From IMG/VR virus record IMGVR_UViG_3300009703_002827, positions 1 to 51,919 of that record: a stretch of DNA of 51,919 nucleotides; one strand, 5' to 3'. The stretch is from a virus. Below, piece by piece: positions 1 through 7,288 of this stretch (position 1 is its first letter; each line of letters opens with the position of its first letter). Under the pieces are notes generated by a model. It saw nothing but the letters and a program-made list of their open reading frames with translations, was not told where the DNA came from and ran no database searches. Made by a program: the position numbers and the translations under genes.

Positions 1-93
1 ACCGGATTGATGATCATAGAGAAATTCTTTGCGTACTAAGCATTGTATTGGAGGTATATTTGTAACAAGGTTCGCCACTAAAATTATTTATAT

Positions 94-167
94 AAAAAAA
101 GCGAGTAAAGGTTGAGCGCTGGACTCGTAATAATAAGTGTGGAGTCGGCTCGTTTTCTCTACTCGCT
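94..167 (-). terminator. compound intrinsic terminator of the candidate ncRNA
   Basis: On the minus strand AGCGAGTA (160-167) pairs perfectly with TACTCGCT (100-107) and is followed by T7 (94-100). Inside the long loop two further helices nest: GAGC/GCTC (148-151 with 114-117) and GACTC/GAGTC (142-146 with 122-126). This is more elaborate than a simple terminator and may be the 3' domain of the RNA. Confidence 0.7.
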
Positions 168-412
168 AAAATTGTGGAAAGACTGGACTGCTTTATTACC
201 AGCAACTACTTTCGGGGCATGATAAAGTTCATTTTCCCTACTTACTTCGTACCTTACTCACACTCATAGCCTTGTGTTACCACTTTGCTATATCGGCTCC
301 TAGAGATTGATGATCTCCTGCCTCTTCGCTTTCAGTGCGCTATGACTCTTGCAAATCATTATTACGCTACTTCCCGTATTGTCGCCGTCACGACAAATTA
401 TGTAAAAGAACT
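94..412 (-). ncRNA. candidate structured non-coding RNA (about 320 nt), unidentified family
   Basis: No convincing protein is encoded here, but the minus strand has the layout of an independent RNA gene. A TTGCCG-17-TATAAT promoter (419-447) predicts a start near 412, and a long GC-rich hairpin followed by seven U residues ends it near 94. Between them are several perfect hairpins: 379-384 with 391-396; 303-307 with 313-317; and 266-270 with 287-291, which encloses a GUG-GUAA-CAC mini-hairpin across an A-rich internal loop. A further ATGA/TCAT stem flanked by GGG/CCC lies around 210-240. I could not match it to tmRNA, RNase P, 6S or a tRNA. The boundaries and the RNA nature are inferred from the promoter, fold and terminator. 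Confidence 0.6.
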
Positions 413-413
413 A

Positions 414-450
414 TATAAATTATAGTGCCTCTTTCGAGGCACGGCAACTA
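414..450. repeat. promoter-hairpin repeat, copy 1
   Basis: A 37-nt sequence identical to 691-727 except for one base (C435 versus T712). It contains a full minus-strand promoter whose spacer is a perfect inverted repeat, GTGCCTC-TTTC-GAGGCAC (425-442). The TAG stop of the upstream lipoprotein (448-450) directly abuts the -35 element. The copy appears to be part of a gene-plus-promoter module. Confidence 0.9.
419..447 (-). promoter_or_regulatory. sigma-70-like promoter of the ncRNA, with palindromic spacer
   Basis: On the minus strand TTGCCG (442-447), a 17-nt spacer and TATAAT (419-424). The spacer is almost wholly a 7-bp perfect inverted repeat with a TTTC loop. The expected transcription start is near 412. 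The palindrome could be an operator covering the spacer or, in read-through RNA from the upstream gene, a hairpin. Confidence 0.75.
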
Positions 451-684
451 CTTTTTGCCTTCTCTTTTGTCTTGCTCATTACCAGCAGCACCGCCCAAGA
501 GGGCTCCACCGACAGCGCCGATAGCGGCTCCTTCGCCGCCGCGACCTGATTGGTGGCCAATGATTGCTCCTACTACACCGCCAAGAACGGCACCAGTAGC
601 GGCTCCTTGCTCAGTGTTATTTTTAGGTCCAAAGCAACCAATGGATGTTGCTGCTAATGTTACAATTAATATGCTTTTAATCAT
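448..684 (-). CDS. small glycine-zipper lipoprotein
   Basis: A 78-residue protein. It has a type II signal peptide with lipobox ATSIGC (lipid-modified Cys17), then a stretch dense in Gly/Ala from about residue 28 to 68 with repeated GAxxGAxxGG patterns. This is typical of glycine-zipper outer-membrane lipoproteins (Rickettsia 17-kDa antigen/YMGG type), followed by a charged tail. The family is known to associate with the outer membrane. In a phage it may alter the envelope or block superinfection, which is inference. It has its own promoter (696-724), with the start codon about 5 nt after the expected transcription start. The antisense frame here is a shadow of its GC-rich codons. Confidence 0.8.
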   Translation of the reverse strand: MIKSILIVTLAATSIGCFGPKNNTEQGAATGAVLGGVVGAIIGHQSGRGGEGAAIGAVGGALLGGAAGNEQDKREGKK

Positions 685-690
685 TTTGTG

Positions 691-727
691 TATAAATTAT
701 AGTGCCTCTTTTGAGGCACGGCAACTA
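691..727. repeat. promoter-hairpin repeat, copy 2
   Basis: Second copy of the 37-nt element at 414-450, with one mismatch. It carries the inverted repeat GTGCCTC-TTTT-GAGGCAC (702-719) in the promoter spacer. As in copy 1, the TAG stop of the upstream gene (725-727) directly precedes TTGCCG. Confidence 0.9.
696..724 (-). promoter_or_regulatory. sigma-70-like promoter of the glycine-zipper lipoprotein
   Basis: TTGCCG (719-724), 17-nt palindromic spacer, TATAAT (696-701) on the minus strand. The expected start near 689 leaves a leader of about 5 nt before the ATG at 684, with no room for a Shine-Dalgarno site. Confidence 0.75.
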
Positions 728-907
728 TTCCTTTTCAGGAGCGACGCTTGCTTTGACAAAAGGCAAAGTGACACTTACGCCATCTTTGTTTGCACTTGCA
801 TCCACCCATGGCGGATTAGCAGTCTTGCCGACCGTTGCGGTTGCTTAGCAACCGACGCTCAAAAGAGTCGCAGCTGCGAAGATAGTAATTACTAATTTCT
901 TATTCAT
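725..907 (-). pseudogene. small lipoprotein with in-frame TAA immediately after the lipobox cysteine
   Basis: Starting at ATG 907 the reading frame gives a clean type II signal peptide, MNKKLVITIF...LLSVGC. A TAA stop (845-847) follows directly after the cysteine. The same frame then stays open for 39 codons (starting ATATVGKTANPPWVD, ending VAPEKE) to a TAG at 725-727. The downstream part is polar, compositionally normal protein and ends exactly at the next promoter repeat, so the whole frame looks like one gene of about 60 residues. Possible readings are a true nonsense mutation, a sequencing error, stop-codon read-through, or a deliberately tiny 20-residue product. It is expressed from its own promoter at 917-945. 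Confidence 0.6.
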
Positions 908-908
908 G

Positions 909-1058
909 CTACGAATATTTTATAATCTTCCGACCGGAGTTGCAACTCTTTTTTTTCACTCGATGTGCTTTTTTGCCGCTCCATTGTATATTATCGAAAT
1001 TATCTCTAAATTTCTTAGAAAAACAACTTCTCGGTTTAGATCCTTTTCCAGCGTTCAT
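909..1058 (-). CDS. small conserved phage protein, 49 residues
   Basis: ATG at 1058 overlaps the TGA of the pyrophosphatase gene (ATGA), implying translational coupling. The product starts MNAGKGSKPR and continues with an aromatic/basic segment (FRDNFDNIQW) and a lysine-rich tail. It resembles the small phage proteins with an N-terminal GKGDKPR motif followed by Y-x-x-N-Y-D-x-I; their function is unknown. Its 3' end contains the -35 and -10 elements of the following lipoprotein gene (917-945). The GKGxKPR resemblance and the coupling make it likely real. Confidence 0.75.
   Translation of the reverse strand: MNAGKGSKPRSCFSKKFRDNFDNIQWSGKKAHRVKKKSCNSGRKIIKYS
917..945 (-). promoter_or_regulatory. 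sigma-70-like promoter of the interrupted lipoprotein gene
   Basis: TTGCAA (940-945), 17-nt spacer, TAAAAT (917-922) on the minus strand; TATAAA with a 15-nt spacer is an alternative register. The expected start near 910 is about 3 nt from the ATG at 907. Confidence 0.6.
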
Positions 1059-1612
1059 AATGCGAATTCGTTTGGTGTATAGTCAGTCAGTCTATCTTGT
1101 TCGTTTAACCAATTGTTATGGCTTGTTGTGACAATTTTATGCGCTTTACGCTTACCAAACCAACCTTTAACTGTAACGTTTTTACCTATTAAATTTTTGT
1201 AGTTCTTAAAAAAATCTTTTGTAATATTTAAGAATTCATCAGATACATGATGAATGTCGTTTATATTTTTATTATCATATTCTGGAACAACAATAAGCTT
1301 GTAATCTTTTTGCCCTTGGTCTTCCATGTTCAGTCCCCCTATAACTCTACAATTCTTTATTAGCGCACCTGTAACGATTGTCGACGTACTATAAACTAAT
1401 ATATCTAATGGATCATTATCATCAGCAATTGTCTGCGGTACAAAGCCATAATTGACCGGATACCTCATCGAACTTATTAGGCATCTATTTAATACAAATA
1501 CATTTAGATCAGGGTCGTATTCATATTTCGTATTAGTATCTTTTGATATTTCAATAACAACGTTAATGTTTGAAGGACTATTATTTCCAATAGGCAGCGA
1601 ACAGTAATTCAT
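1055..1612 (-). CDS. ppa: inorganic pyrophosphatase (family I)
   Basis: A 185-residue soluble pyrophosphatase, close to the usual 170-180 for bacterial family I enzymes, which hydrolyse PPi to two phosphates and pull nucleic-acid synthesis forward. The substrate and metal site is visible: the RYPVNYGFVPQT segment, the signature DNDPLDIL (D-x-D-P-x-D) around residues 66-73, and the later DYKLIVVP and KNVTVKGWFG elements matching the family C-terminal half. In a phage it presumably relieves PPi released during heavy DNA replication. It is followed by an ATGA-coupled 49-residue gene. The start has no clear ribosome site. Confidence 0.93.
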   Translation of the reverse strand: MNYCSLPIGNNSPSNINVVIEISKDTNTKYEYDPDLNVFVLNRCLISSMRYPVNYGFVPQTIADDNDPLDILVYSTSTIVTGALIKNCRVIGGLNMEDQGQKDYKLIVVPEYDNKNINDIHHVSDEFLNITKDFFKNYKNLIGKNVTVKGWFGKRKAHKIVTTSHNNWLNEQDRLTDYTPNEFAL

Positions 1613-1632
1613 TTTAATTAATTACATCGGAA

Positions 1633-1935
1633 TCATGCATTAACCACTTTTACATTGAACCTTTTACAGGCAATCTTAAAATTATCCTCCGCAGCTTCTA
1701 TGTCTTGATGAGTCCATCCTTGAATGCCCCACAACGAACCGCCTGGATATGTTTCAGCAGGCTTGACAAAAGAAGCGCCCAATTTGTATCCGTTATGGTT
1801 TGAAATCTTTATCACCTCATAATGAGCATACTCCTCATCACCTTTCCAGCGCTTATAAATAGCGACCTTACCGGTTCGTTTGATTTGAACGTGATTAAAA
1901 CCATTACGAATGAACTTCTTTTCTAACTTTTTCAT
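1633..1935 (-). CDS. hypothetical protein, 100 residues
   Basis: A basic small protein (starts MKKLEKKFIRNGF) with central aromatic and glycine-rich strands (SLWGIQGWTH) and no signal peptide or membrane segment. I recognise no family. A strong promoter lies directly upstream (1943-1971), so close that the predicted transcription start is about 1 nt from the ATG. The transcript could continue into ppa and the 49-residue gene, making it the head gene of that unit. Confidence 0.8.
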   Translation of the reverse strand: MKKLEKKFIRNGFNHVQIKRTGKVAIYKRWKGDEEYAHYEVIKISNHNGYKLGASFVKPAETYPGGSLWGIQGWTHQDIEAAEDNFKIACKRFNVKVVNA

Positions 1936-1942
1936 TACATAT

Positions 1943-1971
1943 ATTATAACGGATTTTTAAGGAACCGGCAA
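1943..1971 (-). promoter_or_regulatory. sigma-70-like promoter, leaderless configuration
   Basis: TTGCCG (1966-1971), 17-nt spacer, TATAAT (1943-1948) on the minus strand. The expected start is near 1936, one base before the ATG at 1935. Confidence 0.75.
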
Positions 1972-1976
1972 CTGTT

Positions 1977-4559
1977 TTATCCGTATATTGAATCAGCTTG
2001 GCCAAGCGACCAACCACTGATTGCAACAAAGAATGGTGATGTTATATTACCACGTTCCGTTGCAAATTCTGACGTATATGGCGCAATAAGCGCCGAAGAG
2101 CTAGGTGTTCGAGTATTACCTGGGCCTTTAGATCCAGGCGTCGCGCTTACACCCATAGTATAGCTTTGATCTGTTGTCAGATAAACAGCATACCATCTAT
2201 TAGTATTTTGTTTATTAGAAGCTGTACCAATTTTACTGTGATATATATCAATATATTTGACTCCAAGCTCACCGTCTGCCCAAGTAATTGTTTGTACCTC
2301 TCCACTTAATGGATCGGTCTCATAAGTTAACCCGCCACCAGAGCTAAATGCAACTTCTGAATCTAAAGACTGATAACTGTAATTATAAGCACCAGACCCT
2401 GTTGCTTCGTCGCTATGTTCACCGTCATTCTGAGCAGCGTCCCAGTCAATAGTATAATCGTCGTCTAACGCGAAGTCTGGTTTCTGAGGCGTTATTAAAT
2501 ATCTGATTGTTAATGCACCTGTTGCTTTGCGCGCGCCGATCTGTTTTCGTTCCACCCCTATCTTAACTCTGCCTCGCTCCCAACCGTCAGGCGCAATTGC
2601 ACTTAATGTGCTCGGTGGTGAATGAGCTCCTGACCAACCATCAAAGCTGTCACTGTACCCATAACCAGTTGTAAATGTAACAATACCAGGGTGAGGCCCA
2701 TCACCAGCTGGTTTACCGCCACCAGTCGTACTAGAAATACCAGGCGCTGCTGGAGCGCGGGTACCCATTCGCTTAGCAGACTCTTCAAGTTTAACTAACG
2801 TAAAGCTGTCATTTTTTAATAACTGGCTAGTTTCTAAATCATAGGTAGTGTAATGATGAGTAACATATAAACCGGGGTCATGTTTAATATCTGTATCTTC
2901 TGTTTGGGTAGAATAAAGCTTTAAGTTATTACCATCAACATTATATTCTCTTAACGTACCTTCAAATACAAATATGTTTGACGAGTCTGTATTTGTATTT
3001 GTAACGGTAATAGTTTTTTCGAAAATATCTATATCAAACGAATAATCGCCAACCTCGTCATATATATTATCTGTTTTCTGATTTACTAAAACGAGCAGCT
3101 CTTCATATCTCTCTTTAGTGCGCAGTTTTTGACCTGCTATTATTTCTTCATGTTCCGATAAAAGTTTTTGTTGTTCTTGACTTAGTTTGCGTATATGGTC
3201 GAGATACAAATGAGCTGCAGACTCTCTTTTAATTTTCTTTTGCTCAATATCTCTTTGTGACTGCTCATATAACATCTCACTTTCATAATTGTCTCTATCA
3301 GTTACAACATTATATAATTCTTTGAAATAATCTTTAGTTAAGTCGACCCGAACTTGACCGGCATCATCATGAGGATTATCAAACGTTTTGATATATTCTT
3401 CAGGATCGATTTCAATTTCCTGCTCTTCTATTTCCGGCTTGTCATAATATCGACTCGTAATATCTTCAGATTCAGACTGCTGAGCCTTTTTGTAGTAATC
3501 AATTATCGGTACAGCAATACTTTCTTCAACCGGGTCTGTGTCTTTAACACTATCATATAATTCTGATATAGTTGTTTTGTCTGTATCTTTACGAGCAACA
3601 ATACCGTCAGGATCATCTGGTACGTATTCATTAACATCAACATCTAGCTTGGTAGTTTCACTACTAGTCTCAGTAACCAGACTGTCTTGCTTATCTTCCT
3701 CTTCCTCAATGCTGCCATGTACGTCAGGCACATCCGTTTGTATATCTTTCTCTTTTTCCTCATCACGGTAAAATAGATCGAGGTACTCAGTTGTATTTTC
3801 AGTCACAGGTAACTGTACGTCATCCGGGCCGTCCATATAACCGAGTACCTCTTTGTCGCCAAGCTCAGACGACTGTTTGCCGTCCTTAAGCTTCTCATAG
3901 AAGTCAGCGATGGATTTAGACTTCTCCTGTTGAAGCTTTTGCTCAACATTTTTTTCTTTTTGCTTAGCGACGCTATAAGCATCTAACAATGAACTGTCAG
4001 CTTTTAGTTCAATTTCTTCATTGATAGGTTCAAAAGCTGGTTCATCAATAATGTTATCCTTCTTAAAATGTTCTGTGTAATGATCTGTTTTAGATGAATA
4101 CTCTTCTTGTTGTTGAATTGGTTTTGATTTCCGCTTTATAGGTGGCGATTTAGGTGGATCAATATGCGGTTTACGTGGAAGCTTCTTCTTTTCTTTTTTC
4201 TCTAATTTCTTAATACCTTTAAGATACATATTTGCATCTGTTTGTATTTTTAATATAGGATCTGTATATTTACTACTAGTAGGTGCGGTAGGTTGTTGAT
4301 CCGGCGCGCTAGAGCCTCTAATTTGTTCTCTTAACAGTTCTTTTTCATGCTCTTTAGCTTCATCAGCGTAAAACTTTTCGAGTAAATTTATAGTTTTGGT
4401 ATCTGATATCTCAGTACTTTTATTGTACCTTTCAATTAATTGCTCATCAATAACGCGAGGTGAAGGTGATATGTACCGGTAAACCGGCAAACCATTTGAT
4501 AATGTACCTATAAGTACGTAATTGTCGTCGCCGGGGTTACCGACGATTATATTATCCAT
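1977..4559 (-). CDS. large acidic coiled-coil protein with C-terminal beta-rich domain
   Basis: An 860-residue protein of unknown function. The N-terminal about 30 residues contain a GLPVYRYISPSPRV segment. From about 40 to 500 it is highly charged (runs of E/K/D with many Q) and looks like an extended coiled coil or disordered rod, with repeated E-Q-E and YYKKA-type units. The last about 260 residues change to Gly/Ser/Thr/Tyr-rich sequence (TTGYGYSDSFDGWSG, GGGLTYETDPLSGEV) typical of a beta-structured virion domain. A structural or ejected internal virion protein is possible, but this is inference from composition only. An 18-bp perfect palindrome lies just before the start. Confidence 0.75.
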   Translation of the reverse strand: MDNIIVGNPGDDNYVLIGTLSNGLPVYRYISPSPRVIDEQLIERYNKSTEISDTKTINLLEKFYADEAKEHEKELLREQIRGSSAPDQQPTAPTSSKYTDPILKIQTDANMYLKGIKKLEKKEKKKLPRKPHIDPPKSPPIKRKSKPIQQQEEYSSKTDHYTEHFKKDNIIDEPAFEPINEEIELKADSSLLDAYSVAKQKEKNVEQKLQQEKSKSIADFYEKLKDGKQSSELGDKEVLGYMDGPDDVQLPVTENTTEYLDLFYRDEEKEKDIQTDVPDVHGSIEEEEDKQDSLVTETSSETTKLDVDVNEYVPDDPDGIVARKDTDKTTISELYDSVKDTDPVEESIAVPIIDYYKKAQQSESEDITSRYYDKPEIEEQEIEIDPEEYIKTFDNPHDDAGQVRVDLTKDYFKELYNVVTDRDNYESEMLYEQSQRDIEQKKIKRESAAHLYLDHIRKLSQEQQKLLSEHEEIIAGQKLRTKERYEELLVLVNQKTDNIYDEVGDYSFDIDIFEKTITVTNTNTDSSNIFVFEGTLREYNVDGNNLKLYSTQTEDTDIKHDPGLYVTHHYTTYDLETSQLLKNDSFTLVKLEESAKRMGTRAPAAPGISSTTGGGKPAGDGPHPGIVTFTTGYGYSDSFDGWSGAHSPPSTLSAIAPDGWERGRVKIGVERKQIGARKATGALTIRYLITPQKPDFALDDDYTIDWDAAQNDGEHSDEATGSGAYNYSYQSLDSEVAFSSGGGLTYETDPLSGEVQTITWADGELGVKYIDIYHSKIGTASNKQNTNRWYAVYLTTDQSYTMGVSATPGSKGPGNTRTPSSSALIAPYTSEFATERGNITSPFFVAISGWSLGQADSIYG

Positions 4560-4561
4560 CG

Positions 4562-4579
4562 CATAGTTAATTAACTATG
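4562..4579. repeat. 18-bp perfect palindrome at the start of the 860-residue gene
   Basis: CATAGTTAA-TTAACTATG, a perfect inverted repeat ending two bases before the ATG at 4559. A TTGACC lies about 16 nt before a weak -10-like TAATTA within it, so it could act as an operator or a hairpin over the start codon. Confidence 0.6.
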
Positions 4580-4591
4580 GAACTCAATAGG

Positions 4592-5107
4592 TCAACTTTT
4601 AGGTATTAAGACAAACATTTTCTCGTATACCGTTTTGTCGCCATAATATTTTAGAGGGTCCCATGGATGTACTATCCAATGAAATGTGTCTAATGTACCC
4701 TTTTTACGCACTAATAACATGGCAACCTCATTATTAAGCTCGGATGTGGATTGTATTTCCCTTATAGTAATACTCTGCGCTTTGAGATATGTTTTCATTT
4801 CATGTGGCCATGTTATCTGCGCAGCTTGTTTGTCGAATAAAACGAGCAGTTCAGTTACATCTATGAAATCTCTACTATCTTGTATTTCAATACTAATCTC
4901 TTTTGGTTGCAATTTACGCTTAAATTTAACTCCATGTTTTTCTGAATAGAGATCTAACGCTCGACTTATTGCTACAGGTCCACAACTATAATAATGAGCT
5001 GTTAAATATCCATTCTCTCTATTTGGTGGGTGAAATAACCCACAGCTTGTGTTTAATACCATTGCATATAAACACAGTATCAACGTAATAAGCGTACGTT
5101 TTTTCAT
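4592..5107 (-). CDS. lipoprotein with C39-like papain-fold cysteine peptidase domain
   Basis: A 171-residue protein. Residues 1-22 form a type II signal peptide ending LNTSC (lipid Cys22). A YYSCGPVAISRAL segment follows, with candidate nucleophile Cys42 in the CGP-x-A context typical of C39/papain-like folds. Later a TFHWIVHPWD segment supplies His143 and Asp150 as the likely rest of a catalytic triad. Such domains cleave peptides; some relatives are inactive. Anchored in the envelope, it could process a surface or incoming protein, which is inference. It lies just downstream of no other gene in its unit and has a late-type box at 5113-5120. Confidence 0.6.
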   Translation of the reverse strand: MKKRTLITLILCLYAMVLNTSCGLFHPPNRENGYLTAHYYSCGPVAISRALDLYSEKHGVKFKRKLQPKEISIEIQDSRDFIDVTELLVLFDKQAAQITWPHEMKTYLKAQSITIREIQSTSELNNEVAMLLVRKKGTLDTFHWIVHPWDPLKYYGDKTVYEKMFVLIPKS

Positions 5108-5112
5108 AAAAA

Positions 5113-5120
5113 TATTTAAT
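5113..5120 (-). promoter_or_regulatory. late-promoter-like box (ATTAAATA)
   Basis: Five bases separate it from the ATG at 5107; it overlaps the glmS stop codon. A variant of the AATAAATA octamer seen before many genes here. Confidence 0.35.
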
Positions 5121-6925
5121 CACTCAACAGTAACGCTTTTAGCTAAATGTCGAGGCCTGTCAACGTCGAGATTTTTAGCTTTAGCTAAATACATACTAAC
5201 CAACTGAAGAGGTATAACACAGAGTATTGGATGTAAAATATTATCCGATTTAGGTATGGTTATCACATAATTACGTCGGTTTACACCTGTGTCTTTTTGA
5301 AATTTCAACCCTTCTTGTGTAATAACAGCAATACTTGTCTCTCTTGCTTTTATTTCTTCTATATTAGCAAGATTTTTTTCATACATATCTTCCTGTGGAG
5401 CTAAGAAAAAGCAAAAGGAATTATGTCCAATAGCGGCTAACGGTCCGTGTTTTATTTCTCCTGCAGGGTATCCATGTGTTTCGGCATACGTCAATTCTTT
5501 AATTTTTAATGCTCCTTCGATCGCGGTAGGATACATATACTGTTTCCCTAACAAAGTAAATGCATTAAATCCGCTATATATTGATGCGATTTTTCTGCAC
5601 TCGTTGTTTGTCAGTGCAATCGTTTCCTGTACCAGCTTTGGTAGCTTTTTTAATTGCTTAATATATTTTTTAGCTGCTGTTTGACTTAGCCCATTTTTCC
5701 GACCAAGCATAATCGCAATCATCGCTAGCAAACAAATCTGTGATGTATATGCTTTTGTAGATGCAACAGATACTTCTGGCCCTGCGTATTGGTATATACC
5801 GTTATTTGTCAATCTCGCAATTGTACTTGATACCGTATTAGTAATCGATATAACCATAGCACCAGCGTTTTGAGCTTCTTTAATAGCTGTTATCGTATCA
5901 GCTGTTTCACCAGACTGGCTTATAGCTATAACCAATGTATTTTGTGTTAACGGGTTGTGCTTATATTTGAACTCAGAACTATATTCAACTGACGATGGAA
6001 TATCAGCTATATTATCCATATAATATTTGCCGACAATGCCAGCATGATACGCTGTCCCGCAGCCTAAAAATATTATACGTCTCACTTTTCGCTTTAGCCG
6101 GATACCGCTAATTTTTACATTGTCGCCTTCTTTGGTGAACCGACCTCGCATTGCATTTTCAAGTGATTCAGATTGATCGTGAATTTCCTTTTCTAGAAAG
6201 CATGAATATCCTTTCCAGCTTGCTTTGCCTCTGGGTACGTCGAGCTTGTCTATTTTGGGAGGGATAATCTTTTGCGAACGCTTTATTGTGAGTTTATTGC
6301 CGTTTATTATACCGACTTGCCCATCCTCTAAATGTACAACTTTAGTTATATGAGGAGGCAGAGCATACATGTCGCTACTAATATGAATGTCGGGGTCACC
6401 AATTCCAATAGACAGAGGTGACCCTCGACGGGCGCATACAATCGTATCAGGATGATCTTTATGCAATACAGCAATACCGTATGTCCCTCTAACTTCGGCC
6501 AAAGCTAATTCAACAGCTTTAACTATATCACCTATATATTGTGAGGCAATTAAATTTGCTAAAACTTCTGTATCCGTATCTGACTTGCAACGCTGATTTA
6601 ACTTACTACGAAGATCTCCAGCGTTCTCAATAACGCCATTATGCACAATCATTATAGTGTTACAACTTGATGAATGTGGATGAGCATTCTTAAGAGATAC
6701 ACCGCCATGTGTAGCCCATCGTGTATGGCCAATACCTATAGTTGACTTAGATCTTGATTCTGGGAGATTGTCAGTAGCACCTAAGACCTTTTTTATTTGA
6801 AACCCGCCTTTATTTGCAGTGCATATACCGCATGAGTCGTAACCTCTATATTCAAGCTTTTGAAGACCTGTTCGTATTACATCATACGCTTTTTCATTAC
6901 CTATGTAGCCGTATATACCACACAT
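5120..6925 (-). CDS. glmS: glutamine--fructose-6-phosphate aminotransferase (isomerizing)
   Basis: A complete 601-residue GlmS (bacterial enzymes about 600-610). It makes glucosamine-6-phosphate from fructose-6-phosphate and glutamine, the entry step to UDP-GlcNAc. The N-terminal class II glutaminase domain starts MCGIYGYIG with the nucleophile cysteine at position 2; GHTRWATHGG and the HNGVIEN loop follow. Two SIS sugar-isomerase domains occupy the rest, with SQSGETADT in the first and GEIKHGPLAAI near 490. The C-terminus DRPRHLAKSVTVE is the conserved closing tail. Nothing is missing, so an active enzyme is expected. GlmS is rare in phages; it could feed host envelope synthesis or phage-directed glycosylation (inference). 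Confidence 0.97.
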   Translation of the reverse strand: MCGIYGYIGNEKAYDVIRTGLQKLEYRGYDSCGICTANKGGFQIKKVLGATDNLPESRSKSTIGIGHTRWATHGGVSLKNAHPHSSSCNTIMIVHNGVIENAGDLRSKLNQRCKSDTDTEVLANLIASQYIGDIVKAVELALAEVRGTYGIAVLHKDHPDTIVCARRGSPLSIGIGDPDIHISSDMYALPPHITKVVHLEDGQVGIINGNKLTIKRSQKIIPPKIDKLDVPRGKASWKGYSCFLEKEIHDQSESLENAMRGRFTKEGDNVKISGIRLKRKVRRIIFLGCGTAYHAGIVGKYYMDNIADIPSSVEYSSEFKYKHNPLTQNTLVIAISQSGETADTITAIKEAQNAGAMVISITNTVSSTIARLTNNGIYQYAGPEVSVASTKAYTSQICLLAMIAIMLGRKNGLSQTAAKKYIKQLKKLPKLVQETIALTNNECRKIASIYSGFNAFTLLGKQYMYPTAIEGALKIKELTYAETHGYPAGEIKHGPLAAIGHNSFCFFLAPQEDMYEKNLANIEEIKARETSIAVITQEGLKFQKDTGVNRRNYVITIPKSDNILHPILCVIPLQLVSMYLAKAKNLDVDRPRHLAKSVTVE

Positions 6926-6933
6926 GCTATAAT

Positions 6934-6941
6934 TATTTAGG
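6934..6941 (-). promoter_or_regulatory. late-promoter-like box (CCTAAATA) before glmS
   Basis: Contains CTAAATA, eight bases before the glmS ATG, inside the end of the intergenic gap. Confidence 0.4.
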
Positions 6942-6942
6942 C

Positions 6943-7275
6943 TTATTTCAGTAGGTAGCTACTGACTTGAGCAGGATGTACTTCTCTAAAAACCTCTTTA
7001 TATAAATCCGTTTCAAATATACTTTCTAGATCGAACCCTTCAGTAGAAGCCCAGTTCCATTTATTATAGTCAATAGTATAGCATTTAACTATTACTTCAT
7101 CGGTTATATCTCTCATTAACCCGATTAACACGGCTTTTTCTTTGTCTGGGTGAGTCATCACATGAAATGGCAGATTATCTTCTCTATACATTACCTGTTT
7201 AATATTAGGACAAACACCGCATTCCGCGGCTTCGTACATAATCTGCGCGATATGCCCGCACAACTTCGTTTTCAT
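6943..7275 (-). CDS. hypothetical protein, 110 residues
   Basis: Starts MKTKLCGHIAQIM and has a Cys pair (ECGVC) near residue 20, followed by mixed alpha/beta sequence with several acidic-aromatic segments. No family is recognised. It is divergent from the 500-residue gene at 7301, and overlapping late-type boxes lie between them. Confidence 0.7.
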   Translation of the reverse strand: MKTKLCGHIAQIMYEAAECGVCPNIKQVMYREDNLPFHVMTHPDKEKAVLIGLMRDITDEVIVKCYTIDYNKWNWASTEGFDLESIFETDLYKEVFREVHPAQVSSYLLK

Positions 7276-7280
7276 ATTAG

Positions 7281-7288
7281 TATTTAAT
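7281..7288 (-). promoter_or_regulatory. late-promoter-like box (ATTAAATA), minus strand
   Basis: Five bases before the ATG at 7275; overlaps the plus-strand box at 7286-7293, giving a back-to-back pair. Confidence 0.35.

Noticed and set aside
14-205. 63-residue minus-strand reading frame near the left edge
   Set aside because: It needs a TTG start and runs straight through the strong terminator hairpin of the candidate ncRNA; composition is not phage-like.
241-300. tRNA-like D-arm sequence (ATAGC...GTGGTAA...GCTAT)
   Set aside because: The bases form a longer hairpin with an internal loop; no matching anticodon and T-arm or acceptor stem follow.
425-895. 156-residue plus-strand reading frame opposite the lipoprotein genes
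   Set aside because: Pro/Ala-rich shadow of the GC-rich glycine-zipper gene; it crosses both promoter repeats and the genes on the other strand explain the sequence.
3538-3771. Ser/Thr-rich plus-strand frame opposite the acidic coiled-coil gene
   Set aside because: Mirror of Glu/Asp codons; no promoter or ribosome site.
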